Shown: positions 24,539 to 35,424, counted from the first letter of the stretch. The stretch is DNA of 64,000 nt from an uncultured Clostridia bacterium (GCA_934463175.1 CAKSIW010000002.1:1-64000), one strand, 5' to 3'. Notes: generated by a model not told the origin, from the sequence alone. Program-made: numbers and translations.

Positions 24539-24853
24539 ATGACTTTTGGTGAAAGACTACGGGAATTGCGTCAGGATAACGACGAAACCCAAGCAGAAAT
24601 AGGAAAACTACTGAACATTGGAGCAAGAATGATAAGTCACTATGAAAAAGACGAGCATTTTCCCCGCGATTACAAATCAATTATCTTACTGGCTGAGCAT
24701 TTTAATGTTTCCATCGACTACCTTTTTGGTGTAAGCAACATAAAAAATTTTAATAACTTAAAAAGTCTTATATCCGATTACGGCAACTTGAATGAGACAT
24801 CAAAAGCGGAGCTTCATGATTTTATGAAGTTTTTACTCGCAAAAAAATTATAG
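24539..24853 (+). CDS. XRE family transcriptional regulator
   Basis: A 104-residue protein with a Cro/C1-type helix-turn-helix: FGERLRELRQDNDETQAEIG, then IGARMISHYEKDEHFPRDY and FNVSIDYLFGVSN. The tail (LNETSKAELHDFMKFLLAKK) resembles short regulators of mobile elements and toxin-antitoxin loci, but no toxin gene is adjacent. AGAGGTG precedes the ATG. Base composition is more AT-rich than the flanking core genes, hinting at transfer. The next 309 bases (24854-25162) hold no clear gene; a weak TTGTGT-17-TAAGAT promoter for ftsH is possible there. Confidence 0.85.
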   Translation: MTFGERLRELRQDNDETQAEIGKLLNIGARMISHYEKDEHFPRDYKSIILLAEHFNVSIDYLFGVSNIKNFNNLKSLISDYGNLNETSKAELHDFMKFLLAKKL

Positions 24854-25162
24854 AAGTAAATTGACAAAAACCTTTATGAAACTTTAATTTGTCAGTCCTG
24901 TTATGAATAACAAATTAAAATATTTGCAATACTGAACATAATATATGTCATTATGTTTTTTAATGTTGCCGGAATTATCAAATACATACTGTCATAAATC
25001 AATTATTTTGTTCTAACCCTTCTTTACGCACTTTGATAATGTTACAATTTCTTTAAAAAACATGATTTACTCTTGTGTTTGGCTTTAAAATATGTTAAGA
25101 TAGTATTTGATAGGCAAAAATATCCTTTATATATTGATAATTTGAATTTCGGAGGCGATAGC

Positions 25163-27061
25163 TTGAAAAGATACTGGCGCGGACTTGGGTTTTATGTGAT
25201 TTTGTTTTTGGTCATTCTGATGATTTTCGTCATGACATCAATGCCCGAAACAACAACACAATATGTTTATTCTGACCTTGTGTCCATGATAAAAAGCGAA
25301 AAGGTCAGCGAGCTTAAAATCGTTGACACAGCCGCATATGTGACACTGAAGGACAAAAGCAAAATTGAAGTGGCAATTCCCGGATATTACGCTCTCTATG
25401 AAAGTGCGGGGCAGGAAATCGAACGGCAGACCGCCGCAGGAACTCTCAAAGTTGACACTCCCGAGCCGAAAACTCCGCCCTGGTGGCTGAGCATTCTTCC
25501 TTCGCTGGGTCTCATTGTAATTATGGTTGTCTTCTGGATATTCTTTCTCCGTCAGTCACAGGGCGGCGGCAGAGGCGGTGCAATGTCATTCGGCAAAAGC
25601 CGCGCAAGGGTGATTACCGACGACAAGAATGCAAAAACCTTTGATGATGTGGCAGGTGAGGACGAAGAAAAGGAAGAGCTTCAGGAAATTGTTCAGTTCC
25701 TCAAAGCTCCGCAGAAATTCCGCGAGCTTGGCGCAAGGATTCCTAAGGGTGTTCTGCTTGTCGGTCCTCCGGGAACCGGTAAAACACTTCTTGCAAAAGC
25801 CGTTGCAGGCGAGGCAGGAGTTCCGTTTTTCTCAATCTCGGGTTCTGACTTTGTTGAAATGTTTGTCGGCGTCGGAGCGTCACGTGTCCGTGATTTGTTT
25901 GAACACGCAAAGAAAGACGCGCCGTGTATCATATTCATTGACGAAATCGACGCGGTCGGTCGTCAGAGAGGTGCAGGACTCGGCGGCGGACATGACGAAC
26001 GCGAACAGACTCTCAATCAGCTGCTTGTTGAAATGGACGGTTTCGGTGTGAACGAGGGCGTCATCGTCATTGCTGCAACAAACCGCCCCGATATTCTGGA
26101 CAGTGCTCTTCTGCGTCCCGGTCGTTTTGACCGTCAGGTTCTGGTTGATGCCCCCGACGTTAAGGGAAGAGAAGCAATTCTGAAGGTTCACTCAAAGGGC
26201 AAGCCCCTTGCCGCCGATGTCCGTCTTGACGTTCTGGCAAGAACAACCGTAGGCTTCACGGGCGCAGACCTTGAAAACCTCATGAACGAGGCAGCTTTGC
26301 GCGCGGCAAAGAACGGCGCAAAGGAAATCACAATGTTCGACCTTGAGGAGTCCATCATGAAGGTCGTGGCAGGTCCCGAAAAGAAAACACGCGTTGTCAC
26401 CGAAAAGGAAAGAAGGCTGACAGCATATCACGAGGCAGGTCACGCTGTTGTGGCAAAAATGCTTCCGACTCAGGACAGGGTTCATCAGATTTCAATTATA
26501 CCGCGCGGACGCGCAGGAGGCTACACTCTGTCTCTCCCCAAGGAGGACGTTTCATACACCTCAAAGACCGAAATGCTGGAGGAAATCGTTTCCCTTCTCG
26601 GCGGACGTGTTGCAGAGCAGCTGTTTCTTGACGACATCAGCACGGGCGCGTCAAACGACATTGAACGCGCAACCGCAATTGCAAAGAACATGATTGTTAA
26701 ATATGGCATGAGCGAATCTCTCGGCACGCGCAGCTTCGGCAGTTCGAGCGATGAGGTGTTCATCGGACGCGACCTCGGACACACAAAGGACTACAGTGAG
26801 GCTGTTGCGGCAAAAATTGATGAGGAAATCAAAAACATAATCGACAGGTGCTATATGCGCTGTGCGGACATTCTCGAACAAAATTCCGACAAGCTCAAAA
26901 GAACCGCCGAGCTTCTTCTTGAAAAGGAAAAGCTTGACGCAGATGAGTTTGAGGCACTGTTCAAGGATACCGAATCAACAGGCGCAGAAAATGCGGTCGG
27001 CAGCGAAAACGCCGAAATCACAACAGCTTCGGATTCCGAATCCGAAAGCACGGGAAAATAG
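25163..27061 (+). CDS. ftsH: ATP-dependent zinc metalloprotease FtsH
   Basis: A 632-residue membrane protease that degrades misfolded membrane proteins and regulators. Residues 8-27 and about 115-135 are membrane segments around an extracellular loop. The AAA+ domain has GPPGTGKT near 195, [12 protein letters not shown] and the SRH with [17 protein letters not shown]. The zinc site is HEAGH near 418 with a later Asp ligand in the [13 protein letters not shown] region. A TTG start at 25163 with GGAGG 5 bases before it matches the family start better than the upstream ATG. Confidence 0.96.
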   Translation: MKRYWRGLGFYVILFLVILMIFVMTSMPETTTQYVYSDLVSMIKSEKVSELKIVDTAAYVTLKDKSKIEVAIPGYYALYESAGQEIERQTAAGTLKVDTPEPKTPPWWLSILPSLGLIVIMVVFWIFFLRQSQGGGRGGAMSFGKSRARVITDDKNAKTFDDVAGEDEEKEELQEIVQFLKAPQKFRELGARIPKGVLLVGPPGTGKTLLAKAVAGEAGVPFFSISGSDFVEMFVGVGASRVRDLFEHAKKDAPCIIFIDEIDAVGRQRGAGLGGGHDEREQTLNQLLVEMDGFGVNEGVIVIAATNRPDILDSALLRPGRFDRQVLVDAPDVKGREAILKVHSKGKPLAADVRLDVLARTTVGFTGADLENLMNEAALRAAKNGAKEITMFDLEESIMKVVAGPEKKTRVVTEKERRLTAYHEAGHAVVAKMLPTQDRVHQISIIPRGRAGGYTLSLPKEDVSYTSKTEMLEEIVSLLGGRVAEQLFLDDISTGASNDIERATAIAKNMIVKYGMSESLGTRSFGSSSDEVFIGRDLGHTKDYSEAVAAKIDEEIKNIIDRCYMRCADILEQNSDKLKRTAELLLEKEKLDADEFEALFKDTESTGAENAVGSENAEITTASDSESESTGK

Positions 27062-27076
27062 AATTTTACAATCGGA

Positions 27077-27110
27077 GGCGGTCGGAGCTTTTACCGGCCG
27101 CCCGTCTTTT
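27077..27110 (+). terminator. Terminator after ftsH
   Basis: GGCGGTCGG (27077-27085) pairs with CCGGCCGCC (27094-27102) with one U-G pair, followed by CGTCTTTT. It lies just before the MATE gene ribosome site, so readthrough may be partial. Confidence 0.65.
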
Positions 27111-27125
27111 GAAAGGAGAAAACCA

Positions 27126-28502
27126 ATGAATGAACGTTCAAGACAGCTGGGTGAAGATCCGATAGTTAAGCTTTTGTGGCGTTTTTCCGCGCCCGCAATT
27201 GTCGGAATGATAGTTAACGCAATATACAACGTTGTTGACAGAATCTTTGTCGGACAAGCAGTCGGAGACAAGGCGCTTGCCGCGCTTTCCTTTTCTTTTC
27301 CGTTTATGACCGCAATTATGGCGGCAGCAATGCTTGTCGGTCTCGGCGGAACCTCACTTGTGGCAATCAGTCTCGGCGAGGGCAACCATGAAAAGGCGGT
27401 TCGCATTCTCAACAATGTCTGCGTTTTTTCAATCGTGCTTGAAATCATTGTATCACTTTTGTGCTACATATATATGAAGCCTCTCCTGCGCATGTTCGGA
27501 ACACCCGAGGGCGAAATTATGACCTATGCCGAAAAATATATGGCAATCGTCCTTGCAGGCTCAATCTTTCAGGGCGTCGGATTTGCGCTGAACGCAATTA
27601 TACGCTCGGAGGGCAACCCGAAAATTGCTATGATAACAATGCTTGCAGGCGCAATCACAAACATTGTTCTTGACTGGCTGCTCACCATGGTCATCAGAAT
27701 GGGTGTTGAAGGTGCGGCAATTGCCACTGTCATCGGTCAGCTTGTTTCGATGGTTTGGGTCGTTGCCTATTTTTCGGGCAGGAGAAGCACCATTCGTCTC
27801 AGCCTGAAGCACTACCGACCCGACTTTTCGCTGATTCTGCGCGTTATGATGCTTGGAATTTCCCCCGCGCTTGTTCAGCTTGTCATGGCAAGCGTGAACA
27901 TTATATATAACAACCTTCTGATGAAATACGGAGCAATGACTCTCGGTGCAGGTCAGGGTGACATTGCAGTTTCCGCCTTTGCGGTTTATAACAGTGCAAT
28001 GACGCTTGCGGTCATGCCTATATTCGGCATAAACCAAGGTGTTCAGCCGATTGTCGGCTATAACTACGGTGCACAGAAATATGACCGTGTCCGTAAGACC
28101 ATGCTTTGCGGAATCACAGCCGCAACGGTGATTGTTGTCATCGCGTTTGCCTTCATTCAGCGTTTTCCCGAACAGATTGTCCGCATGTTCAACGACCGTG
28201 CGGAGCTGATCGCGCTCGGAAAGCAGGCACTCAGGACAAACACCGTTCTTCTGCCGCTGGTCGGTGCTCAAATCATTTGTTCAAACTATTTTCAGTATAT
28301 CAACAAGCCCCGTGCGGCAATGGTTCTGAGCCTTTCAAGACAGTGTCTGTTTCTGATTCCGTCTCTACTCATTCTGTCACATCTCTTTCAGCTTGACGGC
28401 GTGTTTTTCGCACAGCCGACAGCCGATTTGCTGTCATTCGCAGTCTCGGTGACGTGGGTATTCTGTTCAATGAAAAAACTCGGACGCGGTGATGAAAAAT
28501 GA
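27126..28502 (+). CDS. MATE family efflux transporter
   Basis: A 458-residue protein with 12 membrane segments in two halves. The first half begins LLWRFSAPAIVGMIVNAIYN and VVDRIFVGQAVGDKALAALS; the second has MLGISPALVQLVMASVN and INQGVQPIVGYNYGAQKYDR, typical of the DinF/NorM group in Clostridia. It exports drugs or metabolites with sodium or protons; the cargo is unknown. The start is set by AAAGGAG at ATG 27126. It overlaps ispE by 4 bases. Confidence 0.93.
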   Translation: MNERSRQLGEDPIVKLLWRFSAPAIVGMIVNAIYNVVDRIFVGQAVGDKALAALSFSFPFMTAIMAAAMLVGLGGTSLVAISLGEGNHEKAVRILNNVCVFSIVLEIIVSLLCYIYMKPLLRMFGTPEGEIMTYAEKYMAIVLAGSIFQGVGFALNAIIRSEGNPKIAMITMLAGAITNIVLDWLLTMVIRMGVEGAAIATVIGQLVSMVWVVAYFSGRRSTIRLSLKHYRPDFSLILRVMMLGISPALVQLVMASVNIIYNNLLMKYGAMTLGAGQGDIAVSAFAVYNSAMTLAVMPIFGINQGVQPIVGYNYGAQKYDRVRKTMLCGITAATVIVVIAFAFIQRFPEQIVRMFNDRAELIALGKQALRTNTVLLPLVGAQIICSNYFQYINKPRAAMVLSLSRQCLFLIPSLLILSHLFQLDGVFFAQPTADLLSFAVSVTWVFCSMKKLGRGDEK

Positions 28503-29371
28503 AAAAAAACGAAACAATTGAATGCCGTGCAAAAATAAATCTTTCGCTTGATGTCATCGGTCAAAGACCTGACGGCTATCACAATCTTGAAATGCTCATG
28601 CAGGAGGTCGCTCTTTGTGACATTCTCAACATCACAGCCGACACAGAATCGGAGGGAATTGAGATTTTCTGCGCCGACCCGCATGTTCCGTGCAATTCGG
28701 ATAATCTTGCCGCAAAAGCCGCACTTGCATATCTTGCTGCCGCAGAAATTCAGGCAGGAGTGAAAATCAGCATTGAAAAGCACATTCCAATGGGAGCAGG
28801 ACTTGGCGGCGGCTCGTCTGACGCCGCAGGAGTTCTTTCGGCTCTGAACGCTGTTTTCGGAAACCGTCTCGCCTTTGACAGACTTTCCGAAATTGCCGCC
28901 TCTCTCGGCTCTGATGTGCCGTTTTTTCTCCACGGCGGCTGTATGCTTGCAGCAGGAATCGGAACGGAGCTGAAACGCATACCGTCTCTTTCACGTTCCC
29001 TTCACATTCTCATTGCAAAACCCGACATTCATGTTTCCACACCTCATGTCTATAAATCGCTCAGGCTTGACGAAAAAACAGTCCACCCCGACACACGCGG
29101 TGCAATTTCCGCTTTGGAGAACGGTGATATTGAAGCCCTTGCTCGGTGCTGTGCAAATGTTCTTGAAACGGTTACTGCAGCGGAGTATGAAGAAATTAAT
29201 GAATATAAAGCCATCATGTCGGACTTTGACGCGGTGTATTCCCTGATGAGCGGAAGCGGCTCGTCCGTATTCGGAATTTTCAACGAAAAAAAAGCCGCCG
29301 AAAGGGCGGCAGAAAGTTTTCGCCTGCGCACAAGCGAAGTGTTTCTGACAAAAGCTGCGGAGCAATGCTGA
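28499..29371 (+). CDS. ispE: 4-diphosphocytidyl-2-C-methyl-D-erythritol kinase
   Basis: A 290-residue GHMP kinase of the non-mevalonate isoprenoid pathway. The N-terminus AKINLSLDVIGQRPDGYHNL is the substrate-binding start; the ATP loop is PMGAGLGGGSSDAAGVL near 98; the C-terminal motif is MSGSGSSVFGIF. It phosphorylates CDP-methylerythritol. Start by ATGA overlap with the MATE gene implies coupled translation. Confidence 0.95.
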   Translation: MKKNETIECRAKINLSLDVIGQRPDGYHNLEMLMQEVALCDILNITADTESEGIEIFCADPHVPCNSDNLAAKAALAYLAAAEIQAGVKISIEKHIPMGAGLGGGSSDAAGVLSALNAVFGNRLAFDRLSEIAASLGSDVPFFLHGGCMLAAGIGTELKRIPSLSRSLHILIAKPDIHVSTPHVYKSLRLDEKTVHPDTRGAISALENGDIEALARCCANVLETVTAAEYEEINEYKAIMSDFDAVYSLMSGSGSSVFGIFNEKKAAERAAESFRLRTSEVFLTKAAEQC

Positions 29372-29400
29372 AAGCATTCATTCCGCAGCTTTTCTTTTAT
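29351..29400. terminator. Bidirectional terminator between ispE and ribF
   Basis: Arms AAAGCTGCGGA (29351-29361) and TTCCGCAGCTTT, extended by AATGCT/AGCATT, with T tracts on both strands. It includes the 3' ends of both genes. Confidence 0.88.
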
Positions 29401-30283
29401 CCTCTTCAAGCTGAAGTCTCAGCTCCTCCAAGCTGTCAAAGGCTTTTATATCTCTCAGCCGACGCACAAACTCCAGTCTGATTTTTTCTCCGTAAAGGTC
29501 TCCGTCATAGCCGATAATGTTCGTTTCAATATTCTCCTCATCTGCCGCAACGGTCGGTTTTCTGCCGACATTCGTTATCCCTGCAAAGCTTTTGTCTTTA
29601 AACAAAACCTTTGTTTTATATACCCCCTCCCGAGGAATTGCCATTCCCCTCGGGATTTCAATGTTCACAGTCGGAAACCCGATTGTCCGTCCAAGCTGTC
29701 TGCCGCGGATAACCGTGCCTGAGACAGCATACGGTCTTCCCATCAGCACCTCCGCGCGTTCAACGTCTCCGCGCTTTATGAGTTCCCGTATCTGTGTGCT
29801 TGAAACCTCTCCGTCAAGCTCAACACATTCCTGCACAAACACGCGGATTCCAAGCTTTTTGCATTCCTCGCAAAGTCTTTTCGCATCACCCTCTGCACGG
29901 TAGCCAAAGGTATAGTTATATCCGACAAAAACCGCCTCGGCATGATACTTTTCCTTCAGAAACCTTTGCACAAAGGTTTCACAGTCAAGCTTCATGAACT
30001 CCTCCGTGAAGCTTTCCGTGACAGCAAAATCCACGCCTGCATCGGCAAGCACCCGGAGTCTGTCCTCAAGATTGTTCACGCACTCGGCATTCTCCGCACT
30101 CATTGAAGGCGGAAGCTCAAAAAGCTGAACAAGCACCTTTTTGCCGACTGAATGTGCATATTCCGCCGCACGGCTGATGATTCTCATATGCCCGATGTGC
30201 AATGCGTCAAATGCTCCGAGTGCCGCAACGCAGCCCCCCGGGATATACTTTTCAAAATCTGCCGCACTTGTCAAAGTTATCAT
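29378..30283 (-). CDS. ribF: Bifunctional riboflavin kinase/FAD synthetase
   Basis: A 301-residue enzyme that makes FMN and then FAD. The N-terminal nucleotidyltransferase half has GAFDALHIGHMRII (family pattern GxFDxxHxGH) and VGYNYTFGYRAEGD; SSTQIRELIKRGDV is the ISSTxIR motif. The C-terminal kinase half has GRQLGRTIGFPTVNIE. The start is ATG 30283, overlapping the truB stop by one base (TGATG), rather than a GTG two codons upstream. Confidence 0.95.
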   Translation of the reverse strand: MITLTSAADFEKYIPGGCVAALGAFDALHIGHMRIISRAAEYAHSVGKKVLVQLFELPPSMSAENAECVNNLEDRLRVLADAGVDFAVTESFTEEFMKLDCETFVQRFLKEKYHAEAVFVGYNYTFGYRAEGDAKRLCEECKKLGIRVFVQECVELDGEVSSTQIRELIKRGDVERAEVLMGRPYAVSGTVIRGRQLGRTIGFPTVNIEIPRGMAIPREGVYKTKVLFKDKSFAGITNVGRKPTVAADEENIETNIIGYDGDLYGEKIRLEFVRRLRDIKAFDSLEELRLQLEEDKRKAAE

Positions 30284-31167
30284 CAGCACACCTCACCGAA
30301 AAATCTCTTGATTACCGCAGTTCTGCCCGATTCCTGCTTTGCCAGCGCGAGAAATTCACCGCTCTCATCAAACAGACGGTATGTGCAGCCCTCGGCAAGC
30401 CCCTGAACCGCAATTCCCATTCCGTGTCTGACCCTCCATGCATTGCGCTCCGCAAGCACGACTTTTTCATATTCGGAAAGTGCCTCGCCAATCGGTATTA
30501 TAAAGCTGAAATCGCCGCGCGCGGTCATCTCTTCAAGCTCCTCAAGCGTGTGCGAATTTTCAAGCGTGAACCTGCCCGACCTTGTTCTGACAAGAGAGGA
30601 CATATACCCTCCGCAGCCAAGCTTCTCACCGATGTCATTGCACAGCGTCCGAATGTATGTGCCCTTTGAGCAGGCAATTTTCATTCCGACCGTGTGCCGC
30701 ACCGTGTCAATCTCTTCAATTCCAATCGAATGCACCGTCACGGGGCGCGGCGTGCGTTCAACCGTTTTTCCTTCGCGTGCAAGCTCATAAAGCTTTTTTC
30801 CGTCAACTCTGACTGCCGAATACATTGGCGGAAGCTGCATTATGTCTCCGACAAAGCTTTCTGCCGCACTTCGGATTTGCGCCTCGTCTGCATTAACCTC
30901 AAACCGCTTCAGCACCTCACCGCCCGCGTCCTGAGTGTCTGTGACCGCGCCGAGTGTCATGACCGTGCGATATTCCTTGTCGCTTGCCGTGAGATATTCG
31001 GCAAGCTTTGTCGCTCTTCCGGCACACATTGGCAAAACTCCCGACGCGTCTGGGTCAAGAGTTCCCGTATGTCCGATTTTCTTCATATCAAGAATTCTTC
31101 TGAGCCTGTTCACAACATCATGTGATGTCATGCCGACAGGCTTGTTCACATTGACAATTCCGTTCAT
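30283..31167 (-). CDS. truB: tRNA pseudouridine(55) synthase
   Basis: A 294-residue enzyme that makes pseudouridine 55 in the T loop. The start NGIVNVNKPVGMTSHDVV and the catalytic motif KIGHTGTLDPDASGVL (Asp near 39) are canonical; CSKGTYIRTL follows near 178. It overlaps nrnA by 4 bases and ribF by one. Confidence 0.97.
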   Translation of the reverse strand: MNGIVNVNKPVGMTSHDVVNRLRRILDMKKIGHTGTLDPDASGVLPMCAGRATKLAEYLTASDKEYRTVMTLGAVTDTQDAGGEVLKRFEVNADEAQIRSAAESFVGDIMQLPPMYSAVRVDGKKLYELAREGKTVERTPRPVTVHSIGIEEIDTVRHTVGMKIACSKGTYIRTLCNDIGEKLGCGGYMSSLVRTRSGRFTLENSHTLEELEEMTARGDFSFIIPIGEALSEYEKVVLAERNAWRVRHGMGIAVQGLAEGCTYRLFDESGEFLALAKQESGRTAVIKRFFGEVC

Positions 31168-32135
31168 TTTTCCGTATCCCCCCGATGCTCTCCGAGAACG
31201 GCAGCAATTGCCGCAATCACCTCACGCTTTGCCTCGTCAAGCGGTCTGTATACGGTAAAACCCGCAGCTCTGACATGACCGCCGCCGCCGAACGACATTG
31301 CAATTTCAGCCACATTGGCACTGCCGTTCGACCTCAGACTGACCTTGAACTCATTCTCGCCCCGCTGCCGCATATAAATGCCGACCTCAACGCCCTCAAC
31401 ACATGCAGGAAGCGTCACAATTGCGTCCGCCTGCTTCTCATCAATTCCCAAAGACGCAAAATCGTCATTGGTGAACGCAAGCAGCGCAATTTTTCCGTCC
31501 GAATACATTTCAAGGCATTCAATCCCCTTTTTATATGCATGGAGATATGAAAAGCTCTTTGTGTCGAATATCTTTTTTGAAATCTCTGCAAAATCAATGC
31601 CCGTTTTCATCAGTTCTGCCGCCGCCGCATGGGATTTCGGCGTGGTTGACGAATATTTGAAGCTGCCCGTATCACAGATAATCGCAAGATACAGATTGTT
31701 TGCAATGTCTGCTGTCAGCTCGGCTCCGATTGCGCGCACAAGGTCAAAAACAATCTCCCCTGCCGCAGGTGCGGACGGAACAACAACCGTCACATCGGCA
31801 AAGCTTTTGTGCGTCACATGATGGTCAATCGCAGCCGTTGTGCCGCAAAAGCTGTCCTCAAGCGCACCAAGCCTTGATTTCTCCGCGCAGTCAACCGCAA
31901 TCTTCAAATCACAGTCTTCAATGCGCAGTCCGCAGCGTTCCGTGCCTTTCAGAAGCTTGTATTCACGCGAGTTTTCATCACCCTCACGTAAGAACACCTC
32001 CGCCTGCTTTCCCATACCGCAAAGCATGAGCTTCAAGCCATATGCACTGCCGAAGGCATCGCCGTCGGGGTGCTCATGATTGAAAATCGCAATTTTTTCC
32101 GCCGCATTGATTTGCTCTATCAGTTTTTCAAACAT
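31164..32135 (-). CDS. nrnA: DHH family nanoRNase/pAp phosphatase
   Basis: A 323-residue DHH-DHHA1 phosphoesterase. Metal motifs: NHEHPDGDAFGS (about 18), VDCAE, AIDHHVTH (about 99) and DTGSFKYSST; the C-terminal DHHA1 motif is GGGGHVRAAG. NrnA degrades short RNA oligomers and 3'-phosphoadenosine 5'-phosphate. Its place between rbfA and truB is conserved in Firmicutes. Confidence 0.94.
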   Translation of the reverse strand: MFEKLIEQINAAEKIAIFNHEHPDGDAFGSAYGLKLMLCGMGKQAEVFLREGDENSREYKLLKGTERCGLRIEDCDLKIAVDCAEKSRLGALEDSFCGTTAAIDHHVTHKSFADVTVVVPSAPAAGEIVFDLVRAIGAELTADIANNLYLAIICDTGSFKYSSTTPKSHAAAAELMKTGIDFAEISKKIFDTKSFSYLHAYKKGIECLEMYSDGKIALLAFTNDDFASLGIDEKQADAIVTLPACVEGVEVGIYMRQRGENEFKVSLRSNGSANVAEIAMSFGGGGHVRAAGFTVYRPLDEAKREVIAAIAAVLGEHRGDTEK

Positions 32136-32149
32136 ACCGTATCTGTCTC

Positions 32150-32488
32150 CTACAGGTTCTTCAGAACCTCATTTATATGCGCGCCGTATTCAATCGAATT
32201 GTCAAGCACAAATGTGAACTCGGGAACAATTCTCAGTCTGATTCGGCTGCCGATCTCGCGGCGGACAAAGCCTGCCGCGCTCTTCAAAGCGTCAAGCGCC
32301 GCCTTCTGCTCTGCCTCGTTCCCCATAACGCTCACAAATGCCTTTGCAAACTTCAAATCCTTTGTGACGCGAACCCCGACAACCGAAACCATGACCTTCA
32401 GTCTCGGGTCCTTCAATTCGCGGATAACCGCGCTCAATTCACGTTTTATTTCTTCAGAAATTCTGTCTGTTCTGCTGTATGCAGGCAT
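32150..32488 (-). CDS. rbfA: Ribosome-binding factor A
   Basis: A 112-residue KH-like protein for 30S maturation. It has the family start RTDRISEEIKRELSAVIREL and DPRLKVMVSVVGVRVTKDLK, then VSVMGNEAEQKAALDALKSA. It lies between infB and nrnA as expected. Confidence 0.96.
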   Translation of the reverse strand: MPAYSRTDRISEEIKRELSAVIRELKDPRLKVMVSVVGVRVTKDLKFAKAFVSVMGNEAEQKAALDALKSAAGFVRREIGSRIRLRIVPEFTFVLDNSIEYGAHINEVLKNL

Positions 32489-32512
32489 AACCGCACTTCC
32501 CTTCGCTGAAAT

Positions 32513-34783
32513 TTACGGCATAATCTGTTCCATAACATAAGCCTCAACAACATCGCCTTCCTTGATGTCATTGAACTTGTCAATGCTGACGCCGCATTCA
32601 TATCCGCTTGCGACCTCTTTCACATCATCTTTGAAACGCTTCAGCGAGCCAAGCTCTCCCTCGTGTATGACGATGCCGTCACGTACAACACGAACAAGGC
32701 TGTTTCTCTGTATCTTTCCGTCCGTGACATATGCGCCGCCGATTGTGCCGACGCCCGAAACCTTGAAGGTTGTTCTGATTTCAATATGTCCCGTGACAGA
32801 TTCGCGGAATTTCGGAGCAAGCATACCCTTCATTGCCGCCTCAATATCCTCAATTGCATCATATATAACCCTATACAGGCGAATGTCAACATCTGAGCTT
32901 TCCGCCGTTGTTGTCGCACCGGGTGTCGGACGGACATTAAAGCCGACAATAATTGCATTTGACGCACTCGCAAGCATGACATCGGACTCGTTAACCGCAC
33001 CGACAGCACCGTGAATGACATTCACTCTGACCTCATCATTTGTGATTCTTTCAAGCGATTGGCGGACTGCCTCAACAGAACCCTGAACATCTGCTTTCAC
33101 GATTATGTTGAGATCCTTCATCTTGCCCGCTTCTATCTGCTCAAACAGATTTTCAAGAGAAACCGCATGCGTTGCCTTCTGAGCCTCCTGCTTCTGCTTG
33201 AACTTTCTTGCCTCAACAACCTCGCGCGCCTTTCTCTCGTCCTCAACGGCATAGAACACATCTCCGCCCTCGGGAACCTCGGAAAGACCGAGAATCTCAA
33301 CAGGGATTGAAGGACCTGCCTTCTTAATCTGCTTTCCTTTGTCGTCAACCATTGCGCGGACTCTGCCGACAGCAGTTCCCGCAACAACAATATCGCCGAC
33401 CCTGAGCGTTCCGTTCTGAACAAGCAGCGTCGCAACAGGTCCTCTGCCCTTGTCAAGCTGTGCCTCAATGACAGTTCCCTTTGCATGGCGGTTCGGATTT
33501 GCCTTAAGCTCCTTCATCTCCGCAACAAGAAGAACCATGTCCAAAAGCGTGTCAATGTTCTGCTTTTTCTTCGCGGAAACCTCAACGCATATTGTGTCGC
33601 CGCCCCATTCCTCGGGAACAAGTCCATATTCCGTCAGCTCCTGACGAACCTTGTCGGGGTTTGCCCCCTCCTTGTCAATCTTATTTATCGCGACTATAAT
33701 CGAAACATTTGCCGCCTTGGCATGGTTGATCGCCTCAACCGTCTGCGGCATGATTCCGTCATCCGCCGCAACAACCAGAATTGCAATATCCGTAACAAGC
33801 GCACCTCTCGCACGCATTGCAGTGAACGCCTCATGTCCCGGGGTGTCAAGGAAGGTTATTTTCTTATCCTTTGCACGGACGCGGTATGCGCCGATGTGCT
33901 GTGTGATTCCTCCGAACTCACCCTCTGTTACGTTTGTGTTTCTGATGGTGTCGAGAAGCGATGTTTTTCCGTGGTCAACGTGTCCCATGACAACAACAAC
34001 AGGCGAACGCGGAACCAAAGACTCCTCCGAATCCTCGGTGTCATTGAATAGTTTATCCTCTTCCGTGAGAATTATTTCATGTTCAACCTTTCCGCCGAAA
34101 TCCTCAACAATGAGAGATGCCGTGTCAAAGTCGAGTGTTTCATTCACAGACGCCATGATTCCGAGCATCATCAGCTTTTTGATTACCTCGGTTGACGGTT
34201 TTTTCATTCTTTCCGCAAGCTCTCCGACCGTAATCGAATCGGGCACAAGGACCTCAAGACTCTCTTTCTTCTCTTTCTTGACAGGCTTGTCAAGAGCCTT
34301 TTGTCCCTGCTGCTTCTCCTTGACAAGCTTGCTCTTTTTGTTGCCGGTCTTGATTTTCTGCTTTGCCGTGCCGCCCTCCTTGACATTCTCGGGTATGAGC
34401 TCCTCCAGCTTCTCGTTATCAAGCCTGTCAAGGTCAACAGCGTTCACGCGTGTGTCAACAACTCTTGTCTTGCGCACGGAAACGGTCTCCTCGACAACAA
34501 CCTCAGCCTCGGTCGGCTGTTCCGCCTCCTCAGCCTTGCTGCCGTCTTCCTTTTTGTCACTCGGCTTTTCAGCAGCCTTTGCCGCCTCCGCACTGAACAG
34601 AGCGGAGAAATCCTTCACCTGGTTTTTCTGCGTATAATACTCAAAAATAACGTCAAGCTCTTTTTCATCAAGCGCACTCATATGGTTTTTCTCCGACACT
34701 CCGTAGTCGTGCAGAACCTTCACAATCTCCTTGCTCGGCACTCCCAGTCCTTTTGAAATCTCATATGCTTTTATTTTCGTCAT
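32513..34783 (-). CDS. infB: Translation initiation factor IF-2
   Basis: A 756-residue GTPase that delivers initiator tRNA. An IF2 N-terminal domain ([20 protein letters not shown]) is followed by a short charged linker, a second IF2_N segment ([20 protein letters not shown]) and the G domain: [11 protein letters not shown] near 265, DTPGHEAF and NKID. Domains II-IV follow. The start at ATG 34783 is by homology; its ribosome site (GATGGGA) is weak and an upstream extension is open. Confidence 0.96.
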   Translation of the reverse strand: MTKIKAYEISKGLGVPSKEIVKVLHDYGVSEKNHMSALDEKELDVIFEYYTQKNQVKDFSALFSAEAAKAAEKPSDKKEDGSKAEEAEQPTEAEVVVEETVSVRKTRVVDTRVNAVDLDRLDNEKLEELIPENVKEGGTAKQKIKTGNKKSKLVKEKQQGQKALDKPVKKEKKESLEVLVPDSITVGELAERMKKPSTEVIKKLMMLGIMASVNETLDFDTASLIVEDFGGKVEHEIILTEEDKLFNDTEDSEESLVPRSPVVVVMGHVDHGKTSLLDTIRNTNVTEGEFGGITQHIGAYRVRAKDKKITFLDTPGHEAFTAMRARGALVTDIAILVVAADDGIMPQTVEAINHAKAANVSIIVAINKIDKEGANPDKVRQELTEYGLVPEEWGGDTICVEVSAKKKQNIDTLLDMVLLVAEMKELKANPNRHAKGTVIEAQLDKGRGPVATLLVQNGTLRVGDIVVAGTAVGRVRAMVDDKGKQIKKAGPSIPVEILGLSEVPEGGDVFYAVEDERKAREVVEARKFKQKQEAQKATHAVSLENLFEQIEAGKMKDLNIIVKADVQGSVEAVRQSLERITNDEVRVNVIHGAVGAVNESDVMLASASNAIIVGFNVRPTPGATTTAESSDVDIRLYRVIYDAIEDIEAAMKGMLAPKFRESVTGHIEIRTTFKVSGVGTIGGAYVTDGKIQRNSLVRVVRDGIVIHEGELGSLKRFKDDVKEVASGYECGVSIDKFNDIKEGDVVEAYVMEQIMP

Positions 34784-34864
34784 ATTCCCATCAACGCCTT
34801 TCTGCCCGCAAATAGCCTTAAAACTCACGTCTTACCGCAGGCAGATAAGCCGTGTTATGAAATC

Positions 34865-35164
34865 CTATTCCGTCTTGGTCAGGCTTTTTGCAAAGCCCTC
34901 GTCCTTCACCGCAACAACAACAGCAAATTCCCTTCCCGTGCTGCGTCCAAGCTCCGTCCGGCATCCGCGGACAACCAGCTCGGTTTTGTGATGTATGCAG
35001 CCGTTTTCAAACCTTTTTTTCGTGTTGTCCGATGCGTCCTCCGCCAGAACAACAAGCCGTGCCGCTCCGCGTCTCAGACAGTCCAATGCCGCTCCCTCGC
35101 CGACGGCACACCGACCTGCGCGGTGCGCAAGCCCAAGTGTCCCGAAAAATCTGTTGTTATGCAT
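34865..35164 (-). CDS. YlxQ-like L7Ae/L30e family protein
   Basis: A 99-residue member of the L7Ae/L30e/S12e/Gadd45 RNA-binding family (RFFGTLGLAHRAGRCAVGE, then RRGAARLVVLAEDASDNTKK). It lies in the nusA-infB operon as YlxQ does. A TTG at 35170 is an alternative start. It overlaps ylxR by 8 bases. Confidence 0.88.
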   Translation of the reverse strand: MHNNRFFGTLGLAHRAGRCAVGEGAALDCLRRGAARLVVLAEDASDNTKKRFENGCIHHKTELVVRGCRTELGRSTGREFAVVVAVKDEGFAKSLTKTE

Positions 35165-35408
35165 TATCAATCATTTCCTCTAATTTATCGTATACGCAGG
35201 CATCAATCCGCCCAGAGAAGCTTCTTTCAAAAGCCCGCAGCTTCCTTGCTCTTGACAGGCAATCCGCACACTTGCATATATATGCGCCCCGTCCCTGCAC
35301 CCTGAAGGTTGGGTCAAGCCCGCATTCTCCGCCGCGTCTCACAAGGCGAATCAGCTCCTCCTTCGGCTTCATCTGTCTGCAAACAACGCACATTCTCTGT
35401 GAAACCAT
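35157..35408 (-). CDS. ylxR: YlxR family protein (DUF448)
   Basis: An 83-residue protein with RMCVVCRQMKPKEELIRLVR and GRGAYICKCADCLSRARK, the two conserved motifs of the family. Proposed roles include RNA binding and, in Bacillus, regulation of many genes; none is settled. It follows nusA. Confidence 0.93.
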   Translation of the reverse strand: MVSQRMCVVCRQMKPKEELIRLVRRGGECGLDPTFRVQGRGAYICKCADCLSRARKLRAFERSFSGRIDACVYDKLEEMIDNA

Positions 35409-35424
35409 AAAGCACCGCTCCCTG

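Noticed and set aside
33651..34637. 328-codon plus-strand frame
   Set aside because: It lies wholly antisense to infB; its Ser-rich product is a codon-bias shadow.
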